A DNA stretch of 64,000 bases from Dendrophyllia cribrosa (GCA_024195265.1 JAJLRJ010000005.1:35730605-35794604), one strand, 5' to 3'. Counted from the first letter of the stretch, positions 11,516-22,225 are shown. A program made the numbers and translations. Notes: generated by a model from the sequence alone, not told the origin.

Positions 11516-14500
11516 TTTTTTTTTTTTTTTTTTTTAATTATTTTTTTTTTCTGACTTTATTGACAAACAAAAAAATAATACAATGTGACATTTAAATTAC
11601 ACAACAAAACAGACAATAGGGTGAACAGATAAACATATAGATAATACACACACTCTACAACTATATCATTTATTACCAACTATATTAACTCAAATAAAAG
11701 GGGTAAGTATCCATTTCTTTTTAACAAAATCCTTCTTACTTATACATTTTTCCGTTTCATATTTACTTATAATTTTGTGTCGGAATCCTTCAATCTTCGG
11801 AAGAATTTGATTTCTTCTACAATCCCATAGAAACAGTTTCCCAATTATTATAAAGTAGTTTAGCAATCTAAGCAAAGGGCTTGTAGTAACATTTATTATT
11901 CCAAGCAAAACATTTTGTAGAGTAAGGTGAACTTGCTGATTTGACAGAAGGCACCAATAGGATTCGAACTCATTCCAAAACTTCTTGGAATGAGAGCATA
12001 AGTAGAGTAAGTGATATAGCGATTCCGATTGGGTTTGACAGAAAGTACATAAATCATTCGTTCTGAAACCTATTTTGTATAACTTGGTGTTGGTGTAAAG
12101 AATTGAATTAAGTACTTTATACTGGAAGGCTTTAACATAAGATTCAATTGCAACACAATGGGGTAATTTGAAAACTAGTCTTAATTGTTCAGTTGAGATA
12201 AGAAAATCATTTTGTAGCTTATTAACAATGTTAGGAAGTTGTGCTTTGTTCCTAACCAGTAACTTATAGTAATCTTTCGACTTCTTCATCATCGCATCAA
12301 ATATACCATCGTCGATCAAGAAAGATGGAGAAGTTATAGGTGGGGACAGATGTTTAAATTTTAACGATGACGGTATGGATTGCCGAAGGCCTGCCCATTG
12401 AAGAATGTTGGACTTCTTTATTTTGTTAGAAACAGTATTATAAGAATCGGTAATGTTCAAATTGAATAAAAGATCATGAATATAAATAATTCCAGACTCA
12501 AAGTAATTTTTGTAGTAGACAGGTTTTTTATCTATTCTTATTTCTTCATTATTCCAAATGATATTTTTCCAGTCATCTTTTGAAGCAAAGGTTTCTCGGA
12601 ATTCTGACCACCACACCAGGAGTTCACGGTAAAATTGACTTTGAATTGTACATGTGTAGTCAGGAAACTTATAATTGCAGCTAAAAAAAAAGAGACCTCC
12701 GAAGGATTTCAGTTGATATTGCAGGTACCTCTTCCAAGTTCCATCAATGCCGTTAAATATTCGTCTCAACCAAGCCAATCTTAATGATTTGACGAAACAA
12801 TCTAGATCAATCATTTTCAACCCCCCTTCCTCGTATTCATTGATTACTGAAATTCTTGTCACCTTGTCAGTGCCTTTCCATAGGAATTTAAATAATAATT
12901 TATTTAATTCTGAAACTAACTCCTTAGGTGTGGGCAGTAGTGAACAAACATAAACAAACTTTGGAATGAGAAAGGATTTAATTATAGTCACCTTGCCATA
13001 AATCGACAGGCCTCTGGAGGACCAGATATTAATTAACTTTTTTATAGAATCCAATCGTTCAATAAAATTCTTTTCTTTAAGCAATTTTTGGTCATAAGTG
13101 AAGTACACTCCCAGCGCTTTAATTGGTTCTTCGGGCCACTTGATACCAAAAGGTTTTTCTTTACAATGTCTTGAAGATCCTATCCATTTACCTTCAGTTT
13201 TTGAACAGTTAATTTTAAGGCCAGAAAAGCTTTCAAATAAAGTTAATAACTCAAAAAGGTTTTTAGCTGACTCTGTATCAGCTAAAATTGCCGTTGTATC
13301 ATCCGCATATTGCAAAAGTTTTGTTTCCTCATTTCCAATTGTTATTCCTTTAATCGCCTCGTTTTGCCTAATAGCAATTGCCAATGTTTCCACAACAACA
13401 ACAAAAAGATAAGGAGACAGTGGGTCTCCCTGTCTAACACCACGCTCAAGAGTAAAGTAGTTGGAAGACACACCATTGTTCATGACACAACTCTGTATGT
13501 TGTTATAGAAGGTTTCTACCCAGCGAAGGATATCTGAACCAAAATTGAAAGCCTTAAGACAATCAAGAAGGAAATTCCATTCCACGCTATCAAAGGCTTT
13601 TTGGAAATCAATAAATAACATTAGACCAGGGATGTCTTCATTAACAGTGTAATCCATTATGTCGTAAACAGATCGAATTGTTTCTCCTATAAAGCGATCA
13701 TTGATAAATCCTGTTTGATTGTAATGAATAATGTCAGGTAATACATTTTTAATCCTTGTGGCAATCACTTTGGACATTATTTTCATGTCTACATTAACAA
13801 GCGATATAGGAGGCCAATTTTCCAGAAGAGTCCTATCTTTACCTTTCTTTTCAATAAGGGTGATAACTGCCTGTTTTTGTGAACAGGACATTTCACCCTT
13901 TTCAAAACAATCATTTGCACATTTAATAAAACTTTCACTAATTAATGGCCAGAATTTTTTGTAGAATTCGATGGGGATGCCATCATTTCCTGGGGTTTTG
14001 TTGTTATGAAAGCTATCAAGAAGACGATAACATTCTTCCGAAGAAATTTTACCTTCACAGGATATTTTCTGTTCTTCAGTAAGTTTAGGGATGATTAACT
14101 CAAATAGAAACGTCTCTTTTTCCTTTTCAGAATTTACAGTATTGTAGCTAGTTTGGTACAATTCTCTGTAGAAACGTTCTTGTTCTTTTAGTATGTCGAT
14201 AGGATCTGTTTTGATTACGCCATTTATAAGTAGTTTTCGTATGTGTTTTTTAACATGATTTCTTTTTTCCAAGTTTAAAAAGTATTTTGTACTTTTTTCT
14301 CCATGTTCATGCCATCTAGCACGTGCGCGTATAATAATTCCTTTTGTCTTCTCTTCATAAAAGTTTTCTAAATTCTCTCGAGCCACATTAAAAAGGGTAG
14401 CGTTGTCATCACTCGGATTATTTTCAAGTAAGTCCTTTGCCTTATTTAATTCGTTTTGGAGATTTATTTCCTCTTTATTCCTTTCCTTCGCTTTTCGCTT

Positions 14501-15920
14501 TGAATGATGAATAGCGTGGGCCCTTATGTTGTATTTAATCCAATCCCAAACAAAGCGATTGTCAGAAAGTTCTCTCGGTCCTTCTATTGTCCATATAGGG
14601 ATCATTTCAGTTACACTATTTACGTATTCTTCATCTTCCAATAAAGAACAATTCATTTTCCATATCCCAGGGCCTTTGTGCTCTTTTCCTAGGTTTTCGA
14701 ATTCTATGGAAATTGCATCATGGTCTGTCCTAACGGCAGGAACTATTTCGGTTGATGAAACGAAATCGCTTAGGTTGTTTGAAATCAACCAATAGTCTAG
14801 ACGATAAAAAATTCTGGGCGATCTTTGACTCCATGTAAAGCTCTTTGTATCCGGATTTTTTATTCTCCAAATATCGACTAAATCAAGTTTGCTTTGGAAG
14901 CAGTCAATACTAGATGTGACTGTTTTCCTTTTAGTAAGTATGCCTCCTTTCTTATCAAGTAGTGGATTAAGGGGGCAATTTAAATCTCCTCCCAAAATTA
15001 TGTTATCTTCAGAGTCTAGATTTTCGTTATGCAGAGTGGCTAGTAAATTATTAAAGAAATCAACAAGAGCGTTGTCTTTGTTTGGCGCATAAACATTTAT
15101 CAACACATAGGTTTTATCTTCAATATTAGCTTTAAGAATAATAAAGCGTCCCAGCGGATCTATAATCTTTTGTTGGATATTACAATCAGCACCATTTTTA
15201 ATCAGGATTGCAACTCCACTTGAATTGGAGCTACCGTGAGAGGTTATAATATCAGCGCCCCATTCATTTTTCCATTGAGCTTCTGATGTTATTGTGGAGT
15301 GAGTTTCTTGTAGGAAGACAAAATCAGCCTTGCGTTTTCGGCACCAAGTAAAAAGCGTTCTTCTTTTTTGGAAATTACTCAAGCCCTTTGTATTCAGCGA
15401 TAGCAATTTGAAAGAAAATCATTAAATAAAAGTGGGATTATAGAAGATAATAAACGGAAAACAAATCCAAACAGATACAAAACTGACCGCAAATTTAAAC
15501 AACGTAATATGGATACGAAATGTGAATAATTTAAATATAGTTGATAATTAGAAAATACAGAAACTAGAATAAAAGTATCACACATAACAGAAGGCATAAT
15601 GCTGCCCAAAATTTCACACAAATTACAGTTCAAAAGCTTTTGTTTGAATAAGCCGAGTAACTGAACTGAACCGCAACGAATTCTCACGTGTCCATTCCCT
15701 ACATTTCCTATGAATGAAAATGTTCCTTTAAAACACACAGTCAAATACATATAAACTACGCCGTGTTGTGTGCGCTTGATTTTAGCAATTTAGTTTACTG
15801 TACTCAAAACGTTTTCAGAAAGGTAATGTTTATCCGTACCGATTAACTGCAAATGAGTCACATTATTAATAACATTGGTTATGCTTCCGACTATTCAATT
15901 TAATGTGGCACTTTATATTC
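11516..15920 (-). mobile_element. Tx1/L1-like LINE nested in the Polinton TIR
   Basis: A non-LTR retrotransposon on the minus strand. Its 3' poly-A appears as the T-run at 11515-11534, and an exact 11-bp target duplication flanks it. It carries one long frame with endonuclease and reverse transcriptase, preceded by about 500 bp without a recognisable ORF1, so the element is probably 5'-truncated or a single-ORF type. Removing it restores a left TIR exactly collinear with the right TIR, which proves that the LINE came second. Confidence 0.92.
11690..15406 (-). CDS. LINE ORF2: AP-type endonuclease and reverse transcriptase
   Basis: An open 1,238-codon frame. The N-terminal ~240 residues are an exonuclease/endonuclease/phosphatase domain with the expected active-site residues: N in LNTKG, E in QETHS, D and N in GGDLNCP, and D-H in RTDHDAI. 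The central reverse transcriptase has LINE motifs, including FIDFQKAFDSV, GVRQGDPLSPYLF and the catalytic LLQYADD (about residue 700). A Cys/His segment (CTFCQTQSESLYHLLYLC) near residue 1130 is typical of L1/Tx1 ORF2 C-termini. The protein nicks target DNA and copies the RNA from the 3' end. There is no ATG at the true N-terminus: the frame opens at a TTG just after an in-frame TGA, while an ATG lies out of frame a few bases upstream, so the 5' end has probably suffered an indel. WPPISLVN replaces the usual WRPISL at one RT motif. Confidence 0.93.
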   Translation of the reverse strand: MLSLNTKGLSNFQKRRTLFTWCRKRKADFVFLQETHSTITSEAQWKNEWGADIITSHGSSNSSGVAILIKNGADCNIQQKIIDPLGRFIILKANIEDKTYVLINVYAPNKDNALVDFFNNLLATLHNENLDSEDNIILGGDLNCPLNPLLDKKGGILTKRKTVTSSIDCFQSKLDLVDIWRIKNPDTKSFTWSQRSPRIFYRLDYWLISNNLSDFVSSTEIVPAVRTDHDAISIEFENLGKEHKGPGIWKMNCSLLEDEEYVNSVTEMIPIWTIEGPRELSDNRFVWDWIKYNIRAHAIHHSKRKAKERNKEEINLQNELNKAKDLLENNPSDDNATLFNVARENLENFYEEKTKGIIIRARARWHEHGEKSTKYFLNLEKRNHVKKHIRKLLINGVIKTDPIDILKEQERFYRELYQTSYNTVNSEKEKETFLFELIIPKLTEEQKISCEGKISSEECYRLLDSFHNNKTPGNDGIPIEFYKKFWPLISESFIKCANDCFEKGEMSCSQKQAVITLIEKKGKDRTLLENWPPISLVNVDMKIMSKVIATRIKNVLPDIIHYNQTGFINDRFIGETIRSVYDIMDYTVNEDIPGLMLFIDFQKAFDSVEWNFLLDCLKAFNFGSDILRWVETFYNNIQSCVMNNGVSSNYFTLERGVRQGDPLSPYLFVVVVETLAIAIRQNEAIKGITIGNEETKLLQYADDTTAILADTESAKNLFELLTLFESFSGLKINCSKTEGKWIGSSRHCKEKPFGIKWPEEPIKALGVYFTYDQKLLKEKNFIERLDSIKKLINIWSSRGLSIYGKVTIIKSFLIPKFVYVCSLLPTPKELVSELNKLLFKFLWKGTDKVTRISVINEYEEGGLKMIDLDCFVKSLRLAWLRRIFNGIDGTWKRYLQYQLKSFGGLFFFSCNYKFPDYTCTIQSQFYRELLVWWSEFRETFASKDDWKNIIWNNEEIRIDKKPVYYKNYFESGIIYIHDLLFNLNITDSYNTVSNKIKKSNILQWAGLRQSIPSSLKFKHLSPPITSPSFLIDDGIFDAMMKKSKDYYKLLVRNKAQLPNIVNKLQNDFLISTEQLRLVFKLPHCVAIESYVKAFQYKVLNSILYTNTKLYKIGFRTNDLCTFCQTQSESLYHLLYLCSHSKKFWNEFESYWCLLSNQQVHLTLQNVLLGIINVTTSPLLRLLNYFIIIGKLFLWDCRRNQILPKIEGFRHKIISKYETEKCISKKDFVKKKWILTPFI

Positions 15921-15931
15921 CTGTACTAACT
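15921..15931. repeat. LINE target-site duplication, 5' side
   Basis: CTGTACTAACT, identical to 11505-11515. The Polinton TIR resumes at 15932. Confidence 0.9.
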
Positions 15932-16046
15932 ACTACTTTTTAGCAATCTGGTTATCTACAGGCCCCAACCCGGCAGCACAACCCACACCGGCCTGGTATA
16001 ACCAATTGAAGAAACGTAAACCCTGTATATATAACCCCCACATGGC
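15932..16046. repeat. Left TIR of the Polinton, inner half
   Basis: Matches the reverse complement of 32734-32848 with few differences (for example 'gcaatctggttatctacagg' against 'gcaatccggttatccacagg'). It ends inside the first codons of the polymerase gene and contains the TATATATA promoter element at 16026. Confidence 0.9.
16026..16033 (+). promoter_or_regulatory. TIR-borne TATATATA before the polymerase gene
   Basis: TATATATA ends 8 nt before ATG 16042. The matching element in the right TIR serves the nuclease gene, so both outer genes share one promoter design carried by the inverted repeat. Confidence 0.6.
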
Positions 16047-19000
16047 AATGGCAAACGTTGCACCCAACTTCAACAGAGCACATGTTGGCTACCACGGATG
16101 GCTTGCCAGTTACCGAATGAATGTTCCACCTGATCTTGGTAGAAAGGATCTTCTTCTGTTTCACAATGAAGTCCTTGACAATATGCTCGACGTCATAGAA
16201 GAGCAATCCTACGAACCTGGACCTTTGAAGTTTCAATACACAGTCTTACTAGACATTAAGAAGCAGACAGACGAAGGTGAAGTGAGGGAGCAATGTTACG
16301 TAGGAGGAGATGGCAACCCAACCATCCAAAACGTTTTCAATCGCAAAGAAGTAAAAAGAAAACTTAGGGCTAGAATAGACCAACTTAGAGAGAAAGTCGC
16401 TGGCTGGACAGAAAGAGGTTCAGGATGGGTCTTCGACGGTATCAGAACTGTCTTTCTAGACTTCTCTAGAAACAATCCAATAAGAGGCGGTTCATATATC
16501 CCTCTCCCACCAAAACTCAAGGCAAAGCAAGCAATCATAAACGTTAAAAACAGAGATGATGCTTGTATTAAGTGGGCTTTGAAAGCAGCATTCTTCCCTG
16601 CCATTGCACACTCTGACAGGCCAAGCCAATATCCTCGAGAAGACGTCTTCAACTTCACAGACATCTCCTTTCCAACACCCTTGCATGAGATTCCAAAGAT
16701 CGAGAAGCAGAACGACATTGCAATCAACGTTCTAGGCTGGGATGGCAGTAAGGTAGTGATCTACCATGTGAGTGAGATGGATGCCCCTGATATACCAAGT
16801 GTCAACCTCATGCTCATCACAAAGACTGATAACCACAATGGCAATACTAAGTTTCACTACTGCTACATAAAGAGTCTAAGCAGGCTTCTTTATAACCAAC
16901 AACAATGCATTGGCCACCGTTTGCACTTCTGCATTAGGTGCTTGCAGGGCTACACATCGGAAGGAGTCCTCGAGAAACACCGCACTCTATGCATAGGAGC
17001 CGCCTCTCGCCCAACAAGAATTGATATGCCTGAGAAAGGCAAAAACACTCTGCAGTTCACAAACTACCAGAGGCAGATGAAAGTGCTGTTTGTCATCTAC
17101 GCTGACAGCGAGAGCATCATCGAGAAGGTTGACGTATGTATACCAGCACCCGGTAAAAGCAGCACAACACAGACAGAGATCCACAAGCCCTGTGGCTTCT
17201 CCTTCATAGCCGTGCGATCTGATGGAGAGGTGGTGAAAGACTTCCTTTACCGTGGTGAAGACTGTGTGCAAAGGTTTCTTGATGCTCTTATTGAAACTGA
17301 ACTTGAGTTAAGGGAATCACTCAAGCAGGAGGTGCCGCTGCAAATGACAGGACAAGACCGGCATGACTTCTACACCGCAACCATTTGTCACATCTGCAAC
17401 AAGGACCTTGTCAAGTACAACCAACGCGATGAGGCTGATTTCTTTCACCCAGACACGGGCGAATACATCGGTAAGGCTCACAGGCACACAAGATATCCTG
17501 GTAGCCAAATACCTTCCTTTTTCGAACTCTACAATCGCTACAAACCAGATGACGGTAAGTGGGTCAAGAGGCAGCCTAAGCCAGACGATGCTGAAGATAA
17601 CAGTGACTGCATTGAATGTGGCCAGCCTCTTTTACGCCCACAATTCAGAGACGCTGTCAGAGATCACTGCCACATAACTGGTAAGTATCGCGGCGCAGCC
17701 CACAATGTGTGTAACCGGAGTTACTTCCGCATCGACCCAAAGAAAACAATCATTCCGGTTGTCTTTCATAATCTGAAAGGCTACGACGCTCACCATCTGA
17801 TGCAGCACATCGCCGAGATCGAGGGCACACCCAATCTGAGATGCATTCCAAACAACATGGAGAAATACATCTCATTCTTTCTCGGCAGACTCAGGTTCAT
17901 TGACAGCTTGCAGTTCATGTGCTCTAGCCTAGACAATCTTGTAGGCTCCAACAAGCCAGAGGACTTCGATATCACAAAGCGGTTTATAACTAACCAAGCC
18001 AAAAGAGGTCTATTACTCCGCAAGGGCGTCTATTCCTATGAGTACATGGACTCCTTCGAGAGATTCAACGAGACATCTCTCCCGCCTAAAGAGGCTTTCT
18101 ACAGCAAGCTCACAAAGTCTGGTATAGACGATAAAAACTACGAGCATGCCAGGCAAGTCTGGGAAGCATTCGAATGCGAGAATCTCGGGCGTACCACGAT
18201 CTCTATCTTGCAACAGACACAGTTCTCCTCGCGGATGTGTTTGAGAACTTCCGAAAGACATGTCTCAAGCACTACGGTCTTGACCTTGCGCACTACTACA
18301 CAAGTCCTGGTCTGAGTTGGGACGCGCTACTCAAACACACGGGAATCCAGCTCGAACTCCTCACCGACTACAACATGTATCTCTTCATCGAGAAGGGAAT
18401 GCGTGGCGGCATATCAACAGAGATGAAGCGCCACTGCAAGGCAAACAATCCATATCTACAAGACTACAATCCAGAGGAAGAGACCACTTACATTCACTAC
18501 CTCGACGCAAACAACCTCTATGGTTGGGCCATGAGCCAGCCTCTCCCAGTTGGCAATTTCTCATGGGCGCGCGTTATGCCCACTGAAAAACAAATTATGA
18601 GCTTGCAGTCAGACAGAAAGAGAGGATGCATTCTCGAGGTGGACTTTGAGTACCCAGAGGAGTTGCATGACGAGCACAACTCTTACCCTCTCGCCCCAGA
18701 GAGCACAGAGGTCCCAGAAGAGTGGATGTCGCCCTACCAACTAGCCCTTGCAAGAGAGCTGAATCTAGGGAAGGACAGAACTAAAAAGCTACTCCTCACC
18801 CTGAGAGATAAGAAGAACTATGTCCTCCACTACCGCAATCTCCAGCTCTATCTCGAGCTCGGTATGAAACTGAAGAGGGTGCATAACGTTCTTTCCTTCG
18901 ACCAGAAGGATTGGATGGAGCCATACATCACCTTGAACACCGAGCTCAGGAAGCAGGCCAAGACACAGTTTGAGAAGGACTTCTTCAAGCTGATGAACAA

Positions 19001-19814
19001 CTCCGTCTTCGGTAAGACAATGGAGAACCTCAGAAACCGAACCATTGTCAAGCTCGTACGAGCCAATGAGGAGATAAAACTCCGGAAGCTCCTATCCAGC
19101 CCACTTTTTGCAAGAGCAACGGTCTTTAGTGACAGCCTGGCCGGCATCCAGATGCATAAAGACAGCATCCTGATGAACAGACCAGTATACACGGGTATGT
19201 ACATCCTCGATCTCTCCAAAACCTTGATCTACAGGTTCTACTACCAGCACCTGAAGTACAAGTACGGCGCAGGGTGTGAGCTGCTCTACACCGACACAGA
19301 CTCTCTCCTACTCGAGATCAAGACGGATGACATCTACAAAGACTTGAGGCGCAGTCTCTGGCGCTATGACACGAGCGACTATCCCAATGACCATCCCTTG
19401 CACAGTCAAGTAAACAAGAAGGTCATCGGCAAGATGAAGGATGAGTGTGAGGGTGTGCCCATCTCAGAGGTAATCTGCCTTCGCTCGAAAATGTACAGTA
19501 TCTTGAAAGACGATAGCAGGTGTGTTAAGAAGAAGGACAAGGATGGCAAAGAAAACAAAGCTAAGCTGGACATCAAGAAAGCAAAGGGAACCACCAAGGT
19601 TGTCACAAAGAAAGAGATCATCCACCAAAACTACAAGGATGCGCTCTTCAGCAGGCAATCCTTCAAGCACGGGATGGACAGGCTTCGAAGCAAAGACCAT
19701 CAGATATTTGGCGAGCATCTCAATAAGACAACACTGTCACCATTTGACTCCAAGCGCTGGATCAAGGATGATGGTGTCCACACGCTGGCATACGGACACA
19801 AAGACATACACTAA
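16042..19814 (+). pseudogene. POLB: Protein-primed DNA polymerase B, one frameshift
   Basis: About 1,257 codons. It has the exonuclease motifs YADSES (~352), FHNLKGYDAHH (~574) and YHDLYLATDTVLLAD (~717), and the polymerase motifs YLDANNLYGW (~820), KLMNNSVFGKTMEN (~982) and YTDTDSLL (~1082). These are the signatures of protein-primed family B polymerases of adenoviruses and Polintons. The N-terminal third has the Polinton-type region ending in CIKWAL, and CxxC/HC motifs (DHCHITGKYRG) lie ahead of Exo II. A single missing base in the G-run at about 18187 moves the frame from one reading to the next, between KNYEHARQVW and the third exonuclease motif; otherwise the gene is open. ATG 16042 is preferred over the in-frame 16006 because it follows the TATATATA and matches the nuclease start at the other end. 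It converges on the integrase with a 6-nt gap. Confidence 0.93.
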
Positions 19815-19820
19815 CCCGCG

Positions 19821-20809
19821 CTAGAGCCCAGCTGGGGGCAACTGAGTGCCCGGTGGCACAACCATCAGCTCCTCACGGACGAAGCCTCTCTTAGGCCCAT
19901 CGTAAAAGTAATACACGACAGGCGCATCTGGCTTGGTGACAACCTTCTCGATGTTGTAGACCTTCAAAGACCAGATCGGATCAGTCGCACGCCTCCCACC
20001 GCCTTCCAGCTCACCGGGGTAATAAAGATATCTCACACTCACCCGGGGAGGGAGCTTCTTCTCATAAACCCCAACAGGCCTAGCATATGGAGTCGCGGGC
20101 TTGGCTGAAACGGCTTTCTCTTTGATTGCATCCTTTGGCTTCTTGCCAGTGAGTCTTGTTACTTTATTGTTCAAGGCCGAGACAACATCTGGCAGTCTTT
20201 TCACCCATGCCGTCGAACGGCCAGAGGGCATATTCATTTCAACGGCATATTGATAACCAACAACCTTTCAGCCAGGGTGCGATTGAATCTCTCCACAATT
20301 GCTTGGTCTCTGTGGATATCAACCCGCCCGCGACGAATGGTCGTTTTGTTATCCTCCATGGCCTTAGTCACAGCCCCCATAAACTCTTTCCCAGGGTCAA
20401 CTTGCAAGAGTTGAGGCCATTTCAAAGGCCCGCGTCTATATATCCGTGCAAACGCTTTAGCCACTTCTTCAGACTCTTTCGAAGTTAAGGGCTCTGCTGC
20501 TTTGTAACGGCTAGCCACATCAACAAGGGTTAATGCGTATTTGTAAACCTTTCTCCCATGAGGAAGTTTGTCGTGGGGCAGGAAGAGAAGATCTGCTTGA
20601 TGCACTGCATTGGGTGATGAGACATCAAACTTGGGCCGGGGGATATGGCGTGGCGCTGGGAGGTAAACTTGCCAAAGGGCCTGTTTGACCAGCCATTTCT
20701 TTGCGACATCATCAGAGACCTTGGCTGCTGCAGCTAGCTTTTTCACAGCGGCAAGACCTTTCCAATACCCTTTCGGACTGTAATAGATCTTAGAGAGTTT
20801 GGTATCCAT
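19821..20809 (-). pseudogene. INT: Retroviral-type (rve) integrase, one frameshift
   Basis: About 329 codons in two frames. The N-terminal part (20234-20809) carries the catalytic triad: D73 (HQADLL), D138 (QVDPGKEF) and E173 (AIVERFNR). The last two are about 35 residues apart, as in the DDE integrases of retroviruses and Polintons. The C-terminal part (19821-20237) contains GYQYAV-like and LPDVV segments and ends in an SH3/chromodomain-like region (KVYNIEKVV...YYFYDGPKRGFVREELMVV). A one-base deletion near 20262-20270 separates them. The enzyme would join the element's ends to host DNA and leave a short duplication, matching the ACCTA seen. The start at 20809 follows a TATATATA element 5 nt upstream. 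Confidence 0.92.
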
Positions 20810-20814
20810 AGGGG

Positions 20815-20822
20815 TATATATA
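20815..20822 (-). promoter_or_regulatory. TATATATA before integrase
   Basis: TATATATA lies 5 nt upstream of the integrase ATG, in the short gap between it and the next gene's stop codon. Confidence 0.6.
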
Positions 20823-20826
20823 GAGT

Positions 20827-21204
20827 TTATGAATCGGCGGGCGGAGATGTGATCGGTCCATGACTATCCTGTGAAAAAAGAAGGCGCGTCTCTTCAATAG
20901 CTCTGTTTATAGTTTCTTCGTCCTCATAAATTTGCTTCATAAAGACGGGATCAATGTTTCTAGTTAGTTCAGTCATTTTCTGAAATGCTCGGTTCATTTC
21001 CTCAGTTTCTTGAGCCGTGAGGAATGTTATGAGTGTGCGGCTTAATTCATGATATTCTTCCGGCACGGATGCGGGAATCTCTTCAGCAAGTTTCTGAAAC
21101 ACTTGCGTTAGTTCCTCAGTTTGTTTATCCAAGGGGCATGTTGGTAAAAGGTGCAAGTGTTCCACAGCTGCGTCACGTTCTTCTTTAGAAATGGGTGTAG
21201 CCAT
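20827..21204 (-). CDS. Polinton protein of 125 residues, unknown
   Basis: Intact, charged, predominantly helical protein without a signal or membrane segment. It contains two similar stretches, EELTQVFQKLAEEIP (from about residue 31) and EMNRAFQKMTELTRNIDP (from about 68), suggesting an internal repeat of a helix ending in Pro. I chose ATG 21204 because it lies 2 nt after a TATATATAT element. The same frame stays open upstream to 21648 but overlaps another gene there in a different frame. I do not recognise a family. Confidence 0.7.
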   Translation of the reverse strand: MATPISKEERDAAVEHLHLLPTCPLDKQTEELTQVFQKLAEEIPASVPEEYHELSRTLITFLTAQETEEMNRAFQKMTELTRNIDPVFMKQIYEDEETINRAIEETRLLFSQDSHGPITSPPADS

Positions 21205-21206
21205 GG

Positions 21207-21215
21207 TATATATAT
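21207..21215 (-). promoter_or_regulatory. TATATATAT before the 125-residue gene
   Basis: Reverse strand reads AAAAACCATATATATACC directly before the start codon, a full match to the element's promoter consensus. Confidence 0.6.
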
Positions 21216-21235
21216 GGTTTTTAAATTTCTTCAAT

Positions 21236-21673
21236 TCAAAGAAAGCGATAAGCCGCATACCCACCCGCAAGCAGGGTGCCTCCAATGAACACAAGTTCAC
21301 TATTCTGCTGTTGTGGGCTGGGCTTGTAGAAGTCCGAGAACTGAGGTTCTTTGTAGTCTTTGATTTGTTTATCTGGTTGTGTTTGGTGCATCTGATTATA
21401 CAAGACCATGGCTTGGTCGGTGGTTTGGAAGTTTTTGCTAGCTTGGTGTTTAATCCGATCGTTGGCTGCAATCCAGTCGAGGAGCTTGGTGCGGTCCTTC
21501 TGGTATTTGGCGTAAGCCGCTTGGTATTGTTCAAGGACTTTGTGGTGACGGATTTTCTCATCCACTGCTGCCTTTCCGTTATCACCAGACAGATATTTCG
21601 CGAGATAATTGCCGCCAGTGAAAGCGGCCGTATTAAGAACAGCGCCAAGGGCCATTATTGCAATCGAGGCCAT
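21236..21673 (-). CDS. Polinton membrane protein of 145 residues
   Basis: An intact frame with a hydrophobic N-terminal segment (MASIAIMALGAVLNTAAFTG), a charged helical middle with several Tyr and Gln, and a C-terminal hydrophobic segment (ELVFIGGTLLAGGYAAYRFL), so two likely membrane passes. No known family recognised. It is one of a run of small membrane proteins on this strand, a position where virus-like elements often carry virion membrane or accessory proteins; that role is only a guess. The start is set by the TATACATAT element 12 nt upstream. Confidence 0.75.
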   Translation of the reverse strand: MASIAIMALGAVLNTAAFTGGNYLAKYLSGDNGKAAVDEKIRHHKVLEQYQAAYAKYQKDRTKLLDWIAANDRIKHQASKNFQTTDQAMVLYNQMHQTQPDKQIKDYKEPQFSDFYKPSPQQQNSELVFIGGTLLAGGYAAYRFL

Positions 21674-21685
21674 TGTGGTCGTGTG

Positions 21686-21694
21686 TATACATAT
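21686..21694 (-). promoter_or_regulatory. TATACATAT promoter variant
   Basis: Reverse strand reads AAAAACCATATGTATAC, 12 nt before the ATG at 21673. The internal TG replaces TA, as in the next promoter upstream. Confidence 0.55.
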
Positions 21695-21699
21695 GGTTT

Positions 21700-21921
21700 T
21701 TACATGTTGTCTGGGAGGATTTTCTGGTCCTCGCGATATTTCTTTAGCGCGATGCTGCCAGCCATGACGGCTGTGAACTTGATGAAGTTCATCAAGCTTG
21801 TACTGGGGTCGGGAGTGAAGTTTTCTTTGATGGTCTTTTTACCAATCCAACCAATACTAGCGACAAGGCCAGTGATTGTTCCGGCTTCGATGATAGACTT
21901 CACAAGCTTGTTGTCAGACAT
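21700..21921 (-). CDS. Polinton membrane protein of 73 residues
   Basis: Intact small protein with a hydrophobic segment near residues 12-28 (AGTITGLVASIGWIGKK) and a second near 46-58 (FIKFTAVMAGSIALKKY). I chose ATG 21921 because it lies 13 nt downstream of TATACATAT. The frame is open further upstream (to 22089), but that part reads the acidic tail region of the neighbouring gene out of frame and is Arg/Gly/Pro-rich noise. Family unknown. Confidence 0.7.
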   Translation of the reverse strand: MSDNKLVKSIIEAGTITGLVASIGWIGKKTIKENFTPDPSTSLMNFIKFTAVMAGSIALKKYREDQKILPDNM

Positions 21922-21934
21922 GGTTTGTGTCCAG

Positions 21935-21943
21935 TATACATAT
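21935..21943 (-). promoter_or_regulatory. TATACATAT promoter variant
   Basis: Reverse strand AAAAATCATATGTATAC, 13 nt before ATG 21921. Confidence 0.55.
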
Positions 21944-21991
21944 GATTTTTTATTTTTCGAACTTTTTGTGCCTTTATCGTCTCGTTCAACC

Positions 21992-22219
21992 TCAATCCTC
22001 AGACTCGGACTCGGGTTCGGACTCGGGCCTCCTCGACCTCGACCTCCTCCACCTCTCGACCTCTGACTCGGTCTCGGACTCGTACTCATACTCGGGCTCG
22101 TTGTGCCTGTTCATTGCCAATCTGTAAACTGTTTTAAAGGCTGTCACGTTAAAGCCAACCCAAAAAAGAAGCACACCTCCGATTGCAGCAGTATTCAACA
22201 TAGCCTGGAAAGGATTCAT
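21992..22219 (-). CDS. Polinton single-pass membrane protein of 75 residues
   Basis: The first third is hydrophobic (IGGVLLFWVGFNVTAFKTVY), then a charged tail: an acidic Glu/Ser run, a basic WRRSRSRR patch and a second acidic run to the end. The alternating acidic-basic-acidic tail would lie in the cytoplasm or virion interior. Intact; the start follows TATATATAT by 6 nt. No family recognised. Confidence 0.7.
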   Translation of the reverse strand: MNPFQAMLNTAAIGGVLLFWVGFNVTAFKTVYRLAMNRHNEPEYEYESETESEVERWRRSRSRRPESEPESESED

Positions 22220-22225
22220 GGTCAG

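Noticed and set aside
15394..15750. 118-codon frame upstream of LINE ORF2 as ORF1
   Set aside because: No RRM, zinc knuckle or coiled coil; hydrophobic low-information composition typical of an AT-rich UTR.
20827..21648. 273-codon form of the 125-residue gene
   Set aside because: The upstream half overlaps the 145-residue membrane gene out of frame and has Thr/Arg/Ser-rich noise composition; the promoter fits the shorter start.
21191..22066. Long plus-strand frame of 291 codons across the Polinton small-gene cluster
   Set aside because: It is the antisense shadow of several minus-strand genes that have promoters and sensible protein composition.
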